DNA of 64,000 bases from Pseudomonas sp. B21-056. Lineage in GTDB: Bacteria > Pseudomonadota > Gammaproteobacteria > Pseudomonadales > Pseudomonadaceae. The stretch covers positions 2,728,001 through 2,792,000 of the forward strand of contig NZ_CP087203.1 in assembly GCF_026016325.1 (NCBI RefSeq), written 5' to 3'. Positions 16,728-28,166 of this stretch are shown here, piece by piece. Numbering within the stretch: the stretch's first letter is position 1; each line of letters begins with the position of its first letter. The notes beneath the pieces are model-generated. The model saw nothing but the letters and a program-made list of their open reading frames with translations, made no database searches and was not told the origin of the DNA. A program made the translations under genes and the position numbers.

Positions 16728-16947
16728 ATCACCTGGCAGGTCGTTTCCGAACCGATTGATGGCGCATTTGGACATTCGCTTGAACGAAGCGCAAAGCCCC
16801 GATTTATCGGAGGTTCAACGCTTCCTGAGGACGTCCGATGGAACGCAGAATTATGTGTATTTCAATTGTAGACACAATGTATTTTGTTGTTTTATAGTCG
16901 GATTACAGGTAGTAGACCTAGCTCACTCAACGGGTACGAAGGTTTCT

Positions 16948-17673
16948 ATGAAGGTTGTCAATCAAGCTGGCCAGCCAGTCGCCGCAGAAGCGCCAATCGA
17001 TCGCAAGGCTGTGTTGGGCGATGCATTGCGTCGGCGCATCCTGAGCATGGAGCTGGCACCGGGTGCGGTGGTCGACGAGCTGGCCTTGTGCGAGGAGTTC
17101 GGCCTGTCCCGTCCCCCCGTGCGCGAACTGATGCGGCAGATGGCGGCCGAAGGTTATATCGAGCTGGAAGCCAATCGGGCGGCGCGTGTGTCGTCCATGA
17201 ACTACCAGTCGCTGCGCAGCTTCTTTCTCGCCGCGCCGCTGATCTACTGCGCCACCACCCAGCTCGCCGCCACGCACGCGACATCCGCGGAAATCGCCGA
17301 GCTCAAGCGTATCCAGCGACTGTTTCGCGAGGCCATTGAACAGAAGCACGTCGAGAACCGGGTGCTTTACAACGATGAGTTTCACCTGCAGATCGGGCGG
17401 ATGGCCCATAACCCTTATTTGATGCCGAGCTTGCAACGCTTGCTGATCGATCATGCGCGCCTGGGCAAGATTTTCTATCGCCATCCCACCACTGTGGATA
17501 TGCAGGCCGATCTGGAAATCGCCGCCCAACAGCATGACGAGATGATTGCCGCGATTGAAAGCCACGAAGTTGCGTTGGCGGGCGATATCGCTCGTGCGCA
17601 CATGGAATTGTCCCGTCGCCGGATGTCCGAATATGCGGCACCGGAAGGGCTGGATGTAACACTGACGTATTGA
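16948..17673 (+). CDS. GntR family transcriptional regulator, FCD type (3)
   Basis: A 241-residue regulator; the ATG at 16948 follows AAGG and marks the start of the recognisable fold, the open frame further upstream running into the previous gene. The winged helix (VDELALCEEFGLSRPPVRELMRQMAAEGYI, about residues 45-75) precedes an FCD domain. It is a paralogue of the regulator at 9992-10678. The 220-base gap before it is AT-rich and holds two direct TGTATTT repeats 22 bp apart (16856 and 16878), candidate operator half-sites. The FAD oxidase gene follows 91 bases later on the same strand. Confidence 0.88.
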   Translation: MKVVNQAGQPVAAEAPIDRKAVLGDALRRRILSMELAPGAVVDELALCEEFGLSRPPVRELMRQMAAEGYIELEANRAARVSSMNYQSLRSFFLAAPLIYCATTQLAATHATSAEIAELKRIQRLFREAIEQKHVENRVLYNDEFHLQIGRMAHNPYLMPSLQRLLIDHARLGKIFYRHPTTVDMQADLEIAAQQHDEMIAAIESHEVALAGDIARAHMELSRRRMSEYAAPEGLDVTLTY

Positions 17674-17764
17674 CACGCAGGACCCTGGTTGCATCGGCGC
17701 TGCTATCGAGCCGCGCCGAAAGGGGAGGTTCAGACTAACAACTACAAGAGTCCAGGTCGTATAA

Positions 17765-19084
17765 ATGCTAACAGTCACCAACACGCCGGCAGACGACTCA
17801 AGTTGCGGCTGGTTTCATCTCAGCAAGCCTCGCGTGGCTCGGCCATCGCACTCCGGCACTCGCACCGCCCGCTGGGTGGTATTGGGCGCAGGCTTTACCG
17901 GGTTGGCCGCGGCACGTCAGCTGGCGCTGAATTTTCCGGACGATGAGATTGTCCTGGTCGAGGCGCAGGAAGTGGGTTTCGGCTCTTCGGGACGTAATGC
18001 CGGATTCGCCATCGATCTGCCGCACGATATCGGTGCCGCCGACTACATCGGTGATATCGCCACGGCCAGGATCAGCCTTGAGTTGAACCTCACCGGCCAG
18101 AACATCCTCAAGGGACTGGTCGAGCAACATGGGATCGATTGCCAGTTGCGTGAGTGTGGCAAGTATCAGGCCGCGATTGAAGATCGGGGTATCGCGGTGC
18201 TCGATGCCTATCGCAGTGGCCTGGACAAACTGGGCCAGGAATACCAGATGATCGACCAGCAGGACTTGCCGGGTCATATCGGTACTCGCTTCTATCGCAA
18301 GGCACTGTTCACGCCCGGCACGGCGCTGATTCAACCGGCTGCGCTGGTAAAAGGCCTGGCCGATAGCCTGCCTTCCAATGTGACGTTGTATGAAAATACC
18401 CCGATCACTGAGGTTGAATACGGCGACAAAACCGTTCTCAGCCACAAACTGGGGCGCATCATCGCCGACAAGCTGGTGCTGACCAACAACGCCTTCGCCA
18501 TGAGCTTCGGTTTTCTCAAGGGGCGGATGCTGCCGATTTTCACCTATGCCAGCCTGACCCGGCCATTGAGCAGCGCCGAGCAGGCACGCCTGGGTGGCAA
18601 ACCCTACTGGGGTGTCATTCCCGCCGATCCTTTCGGCACGACCTTGCGTCGCACCGTCGACAATCGTCTGCTGGTGCGCAACAGTTTCAGTTTCAATACC
18701 GATGGGCGCGCGAACCCTAAATACCTGCAGCGGTTCATCAAGCGCCACAAGGAATCCTTCGCCCGGCGATTCCCGATGCTCCCCGAGGTCGACTTTCAAT
18801 ACACCTGGGGCGGTTCCCTGGCCATGTCACGTAATCACGAGGCGCATTTCGGGCCGCTTTCCGACAATGTCTATGGCGCGCTCTGCTGCAATGGCCTGGG
18901 TATCACCCGCGGCACGGTAACCGGAACGTTGCTGGCCGACTGGCTGGCAGGCAAGACAAATCCACTCATTGATTTCCTGCTCAACTCCCCGGGCCCGAGC
19001 CGGAATCCGCCTGAGCCGTTTCTATCGGCGGGCGTCAACATGAATCTGTTGTGGGGACAAACTCGCGCCGGCAAGGAAAGTTAG
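17765..19084 (+). CDS. FAD-dependent amine oxidoreductase, PuuB-like (DAO fold)
   Basis: A 439-residue flavoprotein. After a 35-residue leader the FAD-binding Rossmann motif is VVLGAGFTGLAAARQ with the ribose-binding Glu66, then VGFGSSGRNAGF, a segment shared with gamma-glutamylputrescine oxidase PuuB and related enzymes. The C-terminal closing motif is GLGITRGTVTGTLLADWL. PuuB-type enzymes oxidise an amine to an aldehyde with release of ammonia and peroxide. The downstream PuuC-like aldehyde dehydrogenase (21572-23068) would suit such an aldehyde. The partial gene at the left window edge is its paralogue. The true substrate is not evident. Confidence 0.9.
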   Translation: MLTVTNTPADDSSCGWFHLSKPRVARPSHSGTRTARWVVLGAGFTGLAAARQLALNFPDDEIVLVEAQEVGFGSSGRNAGFAIDLPHDIGAADYIGDIATARISLELNLTGQNILKGLVEQHGIDCQLRECGKYQAAIEDRGIAVLDAYRSGLDKLGQEYQMIDQQDLPGHIGTRFYRKALFTPGTALIQPAALVKGLADSLPSNVTLYENTPITEVEYGDKTVLSHKLGRIIADKLVLTNNAFAMSFGFLKGRMLPIFTYASLTRPLSSAEQARLGGKPYWGVIPADPFGTTLRRTVDNRLLVRNSFSFNTDGRANPKYLQRFIKRHKESFARRFPMLPEVDFQYTWGGSLAMSRNHEAHFGPLSDNVYGALCCNGLGITRGTVTGTLLADWLAGKTNPLIDFLLNSPGPSRNPPEPFLSAGVNMNLLWGQTRAGKES

Positions 19085-19255
19085 TTCGCAACATTGGTAA
19101 ATGGAAAAGCTTGATTCAAACGATCGGTTGAAGAATGTGAGCCCTGTTGGCATGCCCAGCCAGGTTGAGCTTTTTTGATCGAGACGGCTTTGTTTCGCCC
19201 GGATTTCAGGTGGCTACTGTCTGCTGAAGTACCGAGGCGAGCGCAGGAGATAATA

Positions 19256-20587
19256 ATGACAAGTCCTAATACATCGATTGAAGATATACCGCTTAACAAC
19301 TTTCACCGGTTATTGACGGTTCGCTCTGGTGGTGGCTCGTTTGTTGACGGGTATGTACTCAGTATCATCGGCATCGCCATGTTGCAGATTACTGACGCGT
19401 TGAGTCTGAGTGAATTCTGGCAAGGCATGGTTGCCGCCTCGGCGTTGATCGGGGTGTTCTTTGGCGGCTTCATCGGTGGTTGGTTGACCGATCGGCTGGG
19501 CCGCAAGAAGGTCTATTTCGTCGGCCCGTCGCTGTTCATCCTCTGTTCGCTGGCGCAGTTATGGGTCGAATCGGCCCCCGTACTGTTCGCGCTGCGCTTC
19601 GCCATTGGCATGGCGGTGGGTATCGAATACCCGGTTGCCACCTCGTTGCTGGTGGAGTTCCTGCCAAAGAGGCAGCGCGGCCCGCGTCTCGCGGCACTGA
19701 CCATCCTCTGGTTTGCCGGTGCGGCGTTTGCCTACATGGTTGGCAATGCCATCCTCAATGTCGGCGGTGATGAGGCCTGGCGCTATGTATTGGCCAGCGC
19801 CGCAATCATTGGCCTCGCGCTGTTTATCCTGAGGATGGGCACGCCCGAATCGGCACGCTGGTTGTTGAGCAAGGGCAGGGCCGTCGAGGCGGAAGCGGTG
19901 ATCAAGCGTGTATACGGCGCGGGCTACTCGCTGCGCGATCTGCCGGAGGAAAACGACCAGAAGAAAATGTCGTTCAGTGATCTGCTGCACTCCGGTTATG
20001 GCAAGCGCATGTTCTTTGTCTCGGTGTTCTGGACCTGCTCGATCATCCCGGTATTCGCCGTTTACGCATTCGCTCCGACGGTGCTGCAGGCTCTGAATCT
20101 GAAAGGGCAATGGGCTGCTTACGGCTCGATCGCGATTACCTTCCTCTTTGTGATCGGCTGCATCGCTGCCACGCGCCTGATCAACACGATGGGCCGGCGG
20201 AGCATGCTGATCCATAGCTTCCTCTGGTCGGGCGTGGCCTTGCTGCTGTTGGCCCGGTTCTCTTCCGGCAATGAACTGGTGGTGCTGGCGCTTTTTGGTG
20301 CCTACGCATTGTTCATTGGCGGCGCGCAGGTGCTTCAACTGGTGTATCCAAACGAAATCTTTCCCACGGAAATCCGCACCTTCGCCATGGGCATCGGCAC
20401 CTCGCTGTCCCGTGTCGGCGCGGCCGTCGGCACGTACCTGGTACCTGTGTCGCTGCACACCCTGGGTATCGGCGCGACCATGTACATCGCCGCGGCGGTG
20501 ACCTTCATCGGTCTGGCGACTGCCTGGGCACTCGCACCTGAAACCCGTTCATTGAGCCTGCGCGACGCCGCGGCTTTGAGTCACTGA
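19256..20587 (+). CDS. MFS transporter, sugar-porter-like
   Basis: A 443-residue inner-membrane carrier with twelve hydrophobic segments. The ATG at 19256 has AGGAG seven bases upstream and is preferred over the longer frame from 19175. MFS loop motif A is present (GWLTDRLGRKK) after TM2, and GTPESARWLLSKGR resembles the PESxRWL motif of the sugar/metabolite:H+ symporter families after TM6; QLVYPNEIFPTEIRTFAMG is also typical. It stands between the oxidase and the DHDPS-family gene, so it probably moves a substrate or product of that pathway. Uptake is more likely than export by subfamily, but the solute is unknown. Confidence 0.88.
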   Translation: MTSPNTSIEDIPLNNFHRLLTVRSGGGSFVDGYVLSIIGIAMLQITDALSLSEFWQGMVAASALIGVFFGGFIGGWLTDRLGRKKVYFVGPSLFILCSLAQLWVESAPVLFALRFAIGMAVGIEYPVATSLLVEFLPKRQRGPRLAALTILWFAGAAFAYMVGNAILNVGGDEAWRYVLASAAIIGLALFILRMGTPESARWLLSKGRAVEAEAVIKRVYGAGYSLRDLPEENDQKKMSFSDLLHSGYGKRMFFVSVFWTCSIIPVFAVYAFAPTVLQALNLKGQWAAYGSIAITFLFVIGCIAATRLINTMGRRSMLIHSFLWSGVALLLLARFSSGNELVVLALFGAYALFIGGAQVLQLVYPNEIFPTEIRTFAMGIGTSLSRVGAAVGTYLVPVSLHTLGIGATMYIAAAVTFIGLATAWALAPETRSLSLRDAAALSH

Positions 20588-20669
20588 TTTATCCAACCTG
20601 GATGTCCTCCGACCGCTGGTGGTGGACGTTGAGTCGGGGAGCACTCCCCTCATTGATGAAGAGGCAATC

Positions 20670-21571
20670 ATGAAATTCGAAGGCATCTACACCCCGGCAA
20701 TCACTCCGTTGACCACTGCTGGTGAAATTGACCAGGCTGCGTTCGCTGACGTGCTCGAGTACCTGATCGAGTCGAAGGTCCACGGCATCATCATTGGCGG
20801 CTCCACCGGCGAGTATTACGCCCATACACCCCAAGAGCGAATCGAGTTGGCGGCCAAGGCCAAGGATGTCATCGGCAACCGTACCGCACTGATCATCGGT
20901 ACCGGTGCGATCCGCACCGAAGACTCCGTGGAATATGCCAAGGGCGCTCGCGCCATCAAGGCGGACGCCATCCTGGTCGGTTCGCCGCCGTACGCGCTGC
21001 CCACCCAACAGGAAAACGCCGCGCACGCGCTGACGGTCGATCGCGCTGCCGACTTGCCGATCATGCTCTACAACTACCCGGGTCGCATGAGCGTGAGCAT
21101 GGGGACCGAGTACTTCGAGCTGGTGTCGAAGTCCAGGAACGTCATGGCGATCAAGGAAAGCTCGGGCGATATGGCGCAGGTGCATAACCTGTCGCGCAAT
21201 TTCCCCAACATTGCCTTGTCCTGCGGTTGGGACGACCAGGCCCTGGAGTTCTTTGCCTGGGGCGCGCGTAGCTGGGTCTGCGCCGGTTCCAACTTCATCC
21301 CGCGTGAACATGTGGCCCTGTATGAAGCCTGCGTGATCGAGAAAGACTTCGACAAGGGTCGCAAGATCATGAGCGCCATGATGCCGCTGATGGATTTCCT
21401 CGAGGGCGGCAAGTTCGTCCAGTCGATCAAGGCCGGTTGCGAACTGAACGGCCTGCGTACCGGCAGCGTCCGTTCGCCGCTGCAACCCCTTTACGAAAAT
21501 GAAAAACACGACCTCAAGACCATCATCACCACCCTGAAAAGTGAAGTGGCCGACATCATCGGGAGCAGCAA

Positions 21572-21575
<4 letters not shown>
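20670..21575 (+). CDS. DHDPS/N-acetylneuraminate lyase family aldolase or deaminase
   Basis: A 301-residue TIM-barrel protein; the ATG at 20670 follows AGAGG. Class I Schiff-base features are clear: GGSTGE (43-48), Tyr134 in YNYPGR with Arg139, and Lys162 in AIKESSGD. Family members include dihydrodipicolinate synthase, keto-acid aldolases and pyrroline-4-hydroxy-2-carboxylate deaminase of hydroxyproline catabolism. An oxidase upstream and an aldehyde dehydrogenase overlapping downstream (ATGA) match the order oxidase-deaminase-dehydrogenase in hydroxyproline pathways, but that does not prove the substrate. It is not expected to be the housekeeping DapA. Confidence 0.88.
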
Positions 21576-23068
<1,493 letters not shown>

Positions 23069-23080
23069 TCAATAGCTGAT

Positions 23081-23110
23081 AAAAAAACCACTCGAGCGAG
23101 TGGTTTTTTT
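23081..23110. terminator. Bidirectional rho-independent terminator
   Basis: AAAAAAACCACTCG and CGAGTGGTTTTTTT form a perfect inverted repeat around AG (effective loop CGAGCG), with T-runs on both strands. It separates the converging aldehyde dehydrogenase and LysR genes. Confidence 0.9.
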
Positions 23111-23121
23111 ATGCCTGCCCC

Positions 23122-24000
23122 TTATTCGGAACCGCCCTTTACCTGATCACTGATAAGCCGGGCCAGTATCCGAACCGGCTCGGTGAAGGTCTGCCCAGGC
23201 CTGTGCACCAGTCCGATATCGCGATGGAACGTATGTTGCCCCAGGTCAAGCGCGCGTATCCCTTCTGGCCACTCCCGATGGGACACGGTCTGCGGCACGA
23301 GCGCTACACCCACGCCATTTTCCACCAGCTTGATGATGGCCTCCAGTTCATCCAGCTCACAGACTTCACGCGGGGTGAAATGCATCTGCCGCAGGAAACG
23401 ATCGACCTGCCTGCCACCGAAGGACGATCGGTCGTACCGGATGAAGGGTTGGCTGGAAAGCAGTGTTGACCAGTCTTCTCCCGGAACATCGCGGGGAACG
23501 ATCAGGCGATAGGGCTCAAGGGCCAAGGTTGTCCAGCGCAGATCGCTCTGGAGAGAGAAGGGCGGGCGGATGATGACTGCCATGTCGATTTCGCCGGCAT
23601 CCACCAGGTTGACCAGTTCCATCGACAAGCCGGGGATTACCCGTGTCCGGCACTGCGGGCATTGTTGGTGGAAGCGGGCGAGGGCGTCGGGCAGATAGGA
23701 GCGCTGGACCGAAGCGATAGCGCCGATATTGACCAGGGTGCTGGCCGCAAGTCCCACACTGGCGGAGCCCAGGTTGTCGTAAAGGCGCAGCAGCTCTTGC
23801 GCTTGCTGGAGTGTCTGGTGACCCATCCGGTTGAGGTGGGCCGAGCGGCCTTTTCTGTCGAAAATCTCGAAGCCGAGCTCTGCCTCCAGACGCTGCATCT
23901 GGGCACTGACCGCGGCCTGGGTGAGGCCGACCCTGTTCCCGGCAGCAGCGAACGTACCTTCCCGGGCGACGGCGATAAGGGTCTTGAGTTCTTTGATCAT
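23122..24000 (-). CDS. LysR family transcriptional regulator
   Basis: A 292-residue LysR-type regulator: N-terminal winged helix ([35 protein letters not shown], about residues 15-50) and a periplasmic-binding-fold effector domain. It is divergent from the VOC gene across 104 bases of AT-rich DNA (24001-24104), the classical layout for control of the neighbouring gene and of itself. It could also act on the catabolic unit that converges on it. Effector unknown. Confidence 0.9.
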   Translation of the reverse strand: MIKELKTLIAVAREGTFAAAGNRVGLTQAAVSAQMQRLEAELGFEIFDRKGRSAHLNRMGHQTLQQAQELLRLYDNLGSASVGLAASTLVNIGAIASVQRSYLPDALARFHQQCPQCRTRVIPGLSMELVNLVDAGEIDMAVIIRPPFSLQSDLRWTTLALEPYRLIVPRDVPGEDWSTLLSSQPFIRYDRSSFGGRQVDRFLRQMHFTPREVCELDELEAIIKLVENGVGVALVPQTVSHREWPEGIRALDLGQHTFHRDIGLVHRPGQTFTEPVRILARLISDQVKGGSE

Positions 24001-24104
24001 TCACAAATATTAGTTGTGCTTCTGAAAAATATATATTGATTTTTCTTGATGATTTTCCGGCTTACGCTCCACGTTCACCTACACATATCAGTATTGGAGT
24101 GCCG

Positions 24105-24530
24105 ATGAGCCTTTCGCCTTTCCACCTCGCAATTCCCGTCTACGACCTGGCCGCAGCACGCACCTTTTATGGTGAAGTCTTTGGCCTGGAAGAGGGGCGT
24201 TCCAGCAACCAGTGGGTCGACTTCAATTTCTATGGTCACCAACTGGTCATTCACGAGCATCCAAAAACAGCTTCGCAAGCGGACGTTCACAGCAACCCGG
24301 TCGACGGACACGACGTGCCCGTCCCGCATTTCGGCATCGTCCTGGACTGGGACGAGTGGGAGGCGCTGGCTGAGCGCTTGAAATCCTTTGGCATTGAATT
24401 TGTGATCGAACCGTACATTCGTTTCAAAGGGCAGGTGGGCGAGCAGGCCACCATGTTCCTGTTTGACCCGTGCGGTAACGCTCTGGAGTTCAAGGCGTTC
24501 AAGGATATGAGCCAACTCTTCGCCAAATAA
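24105..24530 (+). CDS. VOC family (glyoxalase/dioxygenase superfamily) protein
   Basis: A 141-residue protein with two beta-alpha-beta-beta-beta VOC units. The ATG at 24105 follows TTGGAG. Candidate metal ligands are His7 ([10 protein letters not shown]), His in VPHFGIVLD and Glu in NALEFKAF, the usual H/H/E places. [10 protein letters not shown] is a typical VOC ending. It lacks neighbours of a known ring-cleavage route; a lyase or isomerase on a small polar molecule is possible. It is divergently transcribed from the LysR gene, which probably controls it. Confidence 0.85.
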   Translation: MSLSPFHLAIPVYDLAAARTFYGEVFGLEEGRSSNQWVDFNFYGHQLVIHEHPKTASQADVHSNPVDGHDVPVPHFGIVLDWDEWEALAERLKSFGIEFVIEPYIRFKGQVGEQATMFLFDPCGNALEFKAFKDMSQLFAK

Positions 24531-24604
24531 TCAGCCTTTGCCGGGTGTTGATAAGCCTGTGAAACAGCAGGCGCCAATAGTTTGGCGTCCGTCCGTCTGT
24601 TTTA

Positions 24605-24618
24605 TATTGGATCCAATA
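24605..24618. promoter_or_regulatory. GntR-type palindrome upstream of the cellulose operon
   Basis: TATTGGATCCAATA is a perfect 14-bp palindrome 109 bases before wssA, inside AT-rich DNA. Its core ATTGGATCCAAT equals the known operator core of VanR, an FCD GntR regulator. A second small palindrome TTGTTAACAA lies at 24629-24638. The rest of the 196-base gap (24531-24726) shows no gene. Confidence 0.45.
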
Positions 24619-24726
24619 AAATCGCTTGTTGTTAACAAAATATTGACGATATCATTTGGCCACGCGAATGCAGTCGCTTGCCGTTATACGAGCCCGAATG
24701 CTTCCTACCCGCGCAGTGAAGGGCTT

Positions 24727-25947
24727 ATGAATCGGACAAATGATATTGCCAACCTGATGAGCAGGTTCGGAGAAAGCGCGGGCAGTTATATCGAGATGGA
24801 AAATTCCTTTGATTACAAGGAATTGCCCGAAGCTCCGCTATTTTCTTCGGTATCTGTCATTCCCCCGGAAACGGATAAATCGACAGCGGCTGTGCTTGCT
24901 GAGTCGGTCGATATCCCGGACCCGCTGCCTGCGACGATGGCGAAGACCGTTCATCCGCTGGAGCGACGCATCGAGCCGGTGCTGGATGACTTGCCTGAAA
25001 CCGCGCCGACCGGCGATGCGCTATCCGTACCTGTATCAGCCCCCGCCAATGCGGGTTCCCTGCGCTCACTGCTGGCTGAAGTCGCGCTTGAGCGCCAGGC
25101 CGAGGCACGAGCACAGAATGCCGAGGCGCTACGCCGATCGATCCCGAACGGCCCGGCGGCGGTCACCCCGGCCCGGGTCATTGCGGTGGTTTCGCCAAAA
25201 GGCGGCGTAGGCAAAAGTACGCTCTGCGCGGCGCTGGCCGGCGCGCTGGGTGCCAAGGGACGCCGGCTGGCCATTGATCTGGATCCGCAAAACGCTTTGC
25301 AGTATCACCTGGGTGTCAGCCCGGATGTCGCCGGTATGGCCAGCGCAAGCCTGACCGGCGAGTGCTGGAACGGCTTGCTGCTCAATGGTCTCGGCGCAAC
25401 GCGGGTGCTGCCGTTCGGCCTGGTCTGCGGGCAGGAGCGCCGCGCACTCGAGCGTTTCCTCGAGGATGACGCCCATTGGCTGGCACGGCAGTTGGCGCGC
25501 ATGGACCTGACGGCCGACGATGTGGTGATTCTCGATACGCCCCCTGGCCGCACCCTGTATCTGGAGCAGGTGCTCGATGTCGCCGATCAGGTGATTGTCG
25601 TCATCACGCCGGACGCGGCTTCGTTCATGACCCTGGACCCGATCGATCGTTTGCTCGAAGGGCCTGCCAATCAGGCTTGGCAACGTGACTGTCACTATGT
25701 GGTCAACCAGTTCGATGCCTCGCGCACGTTCTGCCAGGACATGCTGGAAGTGTTCAAGCGCCGCTTCGGCAAACAGCTAATCGGTGTCCTGCCGCTCGAT
25801 CACGCGATCAGCGAAGGCCTCGCCTTTGGCGTCAACCCATTACTGGAAGACGAACACTCATCGGCGCGCCAGGAAGTCCTGGCCATTGCCGATGCGCTGA
25901 AGTCGCCTGTCCGGACCTCTGCATTGGCAGGTAGTCGCGCATCATGA
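24727..25947 (+). CDS. wssA: WssA, MinD/BcsQ-like cellulose synthase positioning protein
   Basis: A 406-residue protein beginning at the ATG at 24727. The C-terminal 260 residues are a ParA/MinD-type ATPase: deviant Walker A SPKGGVGKST (156-165), DLDPQNAL, and VVILDTPPGR. This is the BcsQ/YhjQ class, needed for cellulose production and polar placement in other bacteria. The N-terminal 45 residues (NDIANLMSRFGESAGSYIEM) resemble the small protein BcsR, and the stretch from 45 to 145 is a low-complexity linker. It heads the wss operon and overlaps wssB by four bases. Confidence 0.9.
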   Translation: MNRTNDIANLMSRFGESAGSYIEMENSFDYKELPEAPLFSSVSVIPPETDKSTAAVLAESVDIPDPLPATMAKTVHPLERRIEPVLDDLPETAPTGDALSVPVSAPANAGSLRSLLAEVALERQAEARAQNAEALRRSIPNGPAAVTPARVIAVVSPKGGVGKSTLCAALAGALGAKGRRLAIDLDPQNALQYHLGVSPDVAGMASASLTGECWNGLLLNGLGATRVLPFGLVCGQERRALERFLEDDAHWLARQLARMDLTADDVVILDTPPGRTLYLEQVLDVADQVIVVITPDAASFMTLDPIDRLLEGPANQAWQRDCHYVVNQFDASRTFCQDMLEVFKRRFGKQLIGVLPLDHAISEGLAFGVNPLLEDEHSSARQEVLAIADALKSPVRTSALAGSRAS

Positions 25948-28166
25948 GCCAGCCCCACCAGCAAGATGAAGCTCCCGGCCGCCTGCAGCACTGGGCGCAA
26001 ACCGTTGCAGACGGGTTTGAAGGCCTTTCCCAAGGTGTTCGTCGCGCCGTACAGATCAGTATCCTGCTGCTCTCGGCGCTTTTGGCGCTGTTCATTATCA
26101 CGGTGCCGTTCGATCTCTATTCACAATGCTATTTCGCCGCCGGCTGTTTTGTCGTCGCGCTGATTCTGCGCAAGCAATCCGGCCGGTTCCCGGTGGTGCT
26201 GCTGATCGGCCTGTCGCTGACGGCTTCGCTGCGCTACATGTACTGGCGGATCACCTCGACCCTGGGCTTCGACGATTGGCTCGACATCCTGTTCGGTTAT
26301 GGCCTGCTGGCGGCTGAGCTGTACGCGTTGGTCGTGCTGATCTTCGGTTACCTGCAAACCGCCTGGCCGCTGCGGCGCCAACCGGTGCTGTTGAGCACGC
26401 CGCCGTCCGAATGGCCGGTGGTGGACGTGTTCATTCCGACGTACAACGAAGCGCTGGATATCGTGAAGGTGACGATCTTCGCCGCCCAGGCGATCGACTG
26501 GCCGAAAGACAAGCTGCGCGTGCATGTGCTGGACGATGGACGTCGTGAAGATTTCCGAATCTTTTGCGACAGCATCGGCGTGAACTATCTGGCCCGTGAC
26601 AACAATCGTCACGCCAAGGCCGGTAACCTCAATGAAGCGCTGAAAGTCACTGAGGGTGAGTTCGTCGCGATCTTCGATGCCGACCACGTGCCGACCCGTT
26701 CTTTCCTGCAAATCTGCATCGGCTGGTTCGCCAAGGATGCAAACCTGGCGATGTTGCAGACGCCGCACTTCTTTTTCTCGCCGGACCCGTTCGAGAAGAA
26801 CCTCAATACGTTCCGCTCCGTGCCGAACGAAGGCGAGCTGTTCTATGGCCTGGTCCAGGACGGCAACGACTTGTGGAATGCCACGTTCTTCTGCGGTTCC
26901 TGCGCCGTGATGCGCCGTACCGCGCTGATGGAAGTGGGCGGCGTCGCGGTGGAAACCGTGACCGAGGACGCTCACACCGCCCTGAAGATGAACCGCGCCG
27001 GCTACAACACCGCCTACCTGGCCATTCCCCAGGCAGCAGGCCTGGCTACCGAAAGCCTGTCGCGCCACATCAGCCAGCGTATTCGCTGGGCGCGGGGCAT
27101 GGCGCAGATTTTCCGTACCGACAACCCGTTGGTGGGCCGCGGCCTGAAACTGGGGCAGCGGCTGTGCTACCTCAACGCCATGTTGCACTTCTTCTACGGT
27201 CTGCCGCGCCTGGCCTTCCTGACGGCGCCACTGGCCTATCTGTTCTTCGGGGCGCAGATTTTCCATGCCTCGGCGTTGATGATCACCGCCTACGTGCTGC
27301 CGCACATCCTGCACGCCAGCCTGACCAACTCGCGGATCCAGGGGCGTTTCCGGCACTCGTTCTGGAACGAGGTCTACGAGACGGTACTGGCCTGGTACAT
27401 CATGGGCCCGGTGCTCATGGCCCTGGTGAACCCCAAGTTCGGCGGTTTCAACGTGACCGACAAGGGCGGGATCATCGACCAGAAGTTTTTCGAGTGGAAA
27501 CTGGCGCGTCCCTACATCGTGCTGTTGACCCTCAACGTCGCGGGTATTGCCTTCGGCCTCTGGCAGTTGTTCCAGGGCGAGGAGGGCGCGATGACCACGA
27601 TCCTCATCAACATGGCCTGGACGCTCTACAACGTCGTCATTACCAGTGCATCGGTGGCGGTGGCCAGTGAAACGCGCCAGGTCCGCAGCGAGCCGCGGGT
27701 TGCCGCCGAACTGCCGGTACGCATTGAGCTGGCGGATGGGCGCACGTTTGACGGCATCACCCAGGACTTCTCGCAGAAGGGGCTTGGTTTCCGCCTGCCG
27801 GAAGGTGTGGAAATCGCCCAGGGCGAGCGCCTGCGCATGACCTTGTTCCGCAACCACCAGGCCAGCGTGTTCCCCGGGACGGTGATGTTCAGTCGCGGTG
27901 GTCTGCTGGGCGCCCAGTTCGACCGTTTGAGCCTGCGCCAGCAAAGCGAGCTGGTGCGCCTGACCTTCTCCCGCGCGGACACCTGGGCGTCGAACTGGGG
28001 CAGCCGACAAGTGGACACCCCCTTGGCTGCATTGCGCGACGTCGCGTTCATCGGCATGGGCGGTATCTACGAACTGCTCAAGGCAACGCTCGCTGAGCTG
28101 CAAAAATTTCTCTCTGCCCGTCGACCGTCTTCCCAACCACTCGAAAACCTTATGGACAAGCAATGA
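25944..28166 (+). CDS. wssB: Cellulose synthase catalytic subunit (BcsA)
   Basis: A 740-residue inner-membrane GT2 synthase that polymerises UDP-glucose to beta-1,4-glucan and moves it across the membrane. N-terminal helices (about 35-140) precede the GT domain: DDG near 195, FDADH around 245, TED at 340-342 and QRIRW at 378-382. More membrane helices follow, then a PilZ domain with RSEPR (about 580) and DFSQKG (about 607), the c-di-GMP binding signature. Cellulose output is therefore expected to need c-di-GMP. Starts and stops overlap with wssA and wssC (ATGA). Confidence 0.97.
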   Translation: MSQPHQQDEAPGRLQHWAQTVADGFEGLSQGVRRAVQISILLLSALLALFIITVPFDLYSQCYFAAGCFVVALILRKQSGRFPVVLLIGLSLTASLRYMYWRITSTLGFDDWLDILFGYGLLAAELYALVVLIFGYLQTAWPLRRQPVLLSTPPSEWPVVDVFIPTYNEALDIVKVTIFAAQAIDWPKDKLRVHVLDDGRREDFRIFCDSIGVNYLARDNNRHAKAGNLNEALKVTEGEFVAIFDADHVPTRSFLQICIGWFAKDANLAMLQTPHFFFSPDPFEKNLNTFRSVPNEGELFYGLVQDGNDLWNATFFCGSCAVMRRTALMEVGGVAVETVTEDAHTALKMNRAGYNTAYLAIPQAAGLATESLSRHISQRIRWARGMAQIFRTDNPLVGRGLKLGQRLCYLNAMLHFFYGLPRLAFLTAPLAYLFFGAQIFHASALMITAYVLPHILHASLTNSRIQGRFRHSFWNEVYETVLAWYIMGPVLMALVNPKFGGFNVTDKGGIIDQKFFEWKLARPYIVLLTLNVAGIAFGLWQLFQGEEGAMTTILINMAWTLYNVVITSASVAVASETRQVRSEPRVAAELPVRIELADGRTFDGITQDFSQKGLGFRLPEGVEIAQGERLRMTLFRNHQASVFPGTVMFSRGGLLGAQFDRLSLRQQSELVRLTFSRADTWASNWGSRQVDTPLAALRDVAFIGMGGIYELLKATLAELQKFLSARRPSSQPLENLMDKQ

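Noticed and set aside
26121..28163. A 680-codon open frame opposite wssB
   Set aside because: It mirrors the BcsA gene, is His/Gln/Arg-rich and has no family features.
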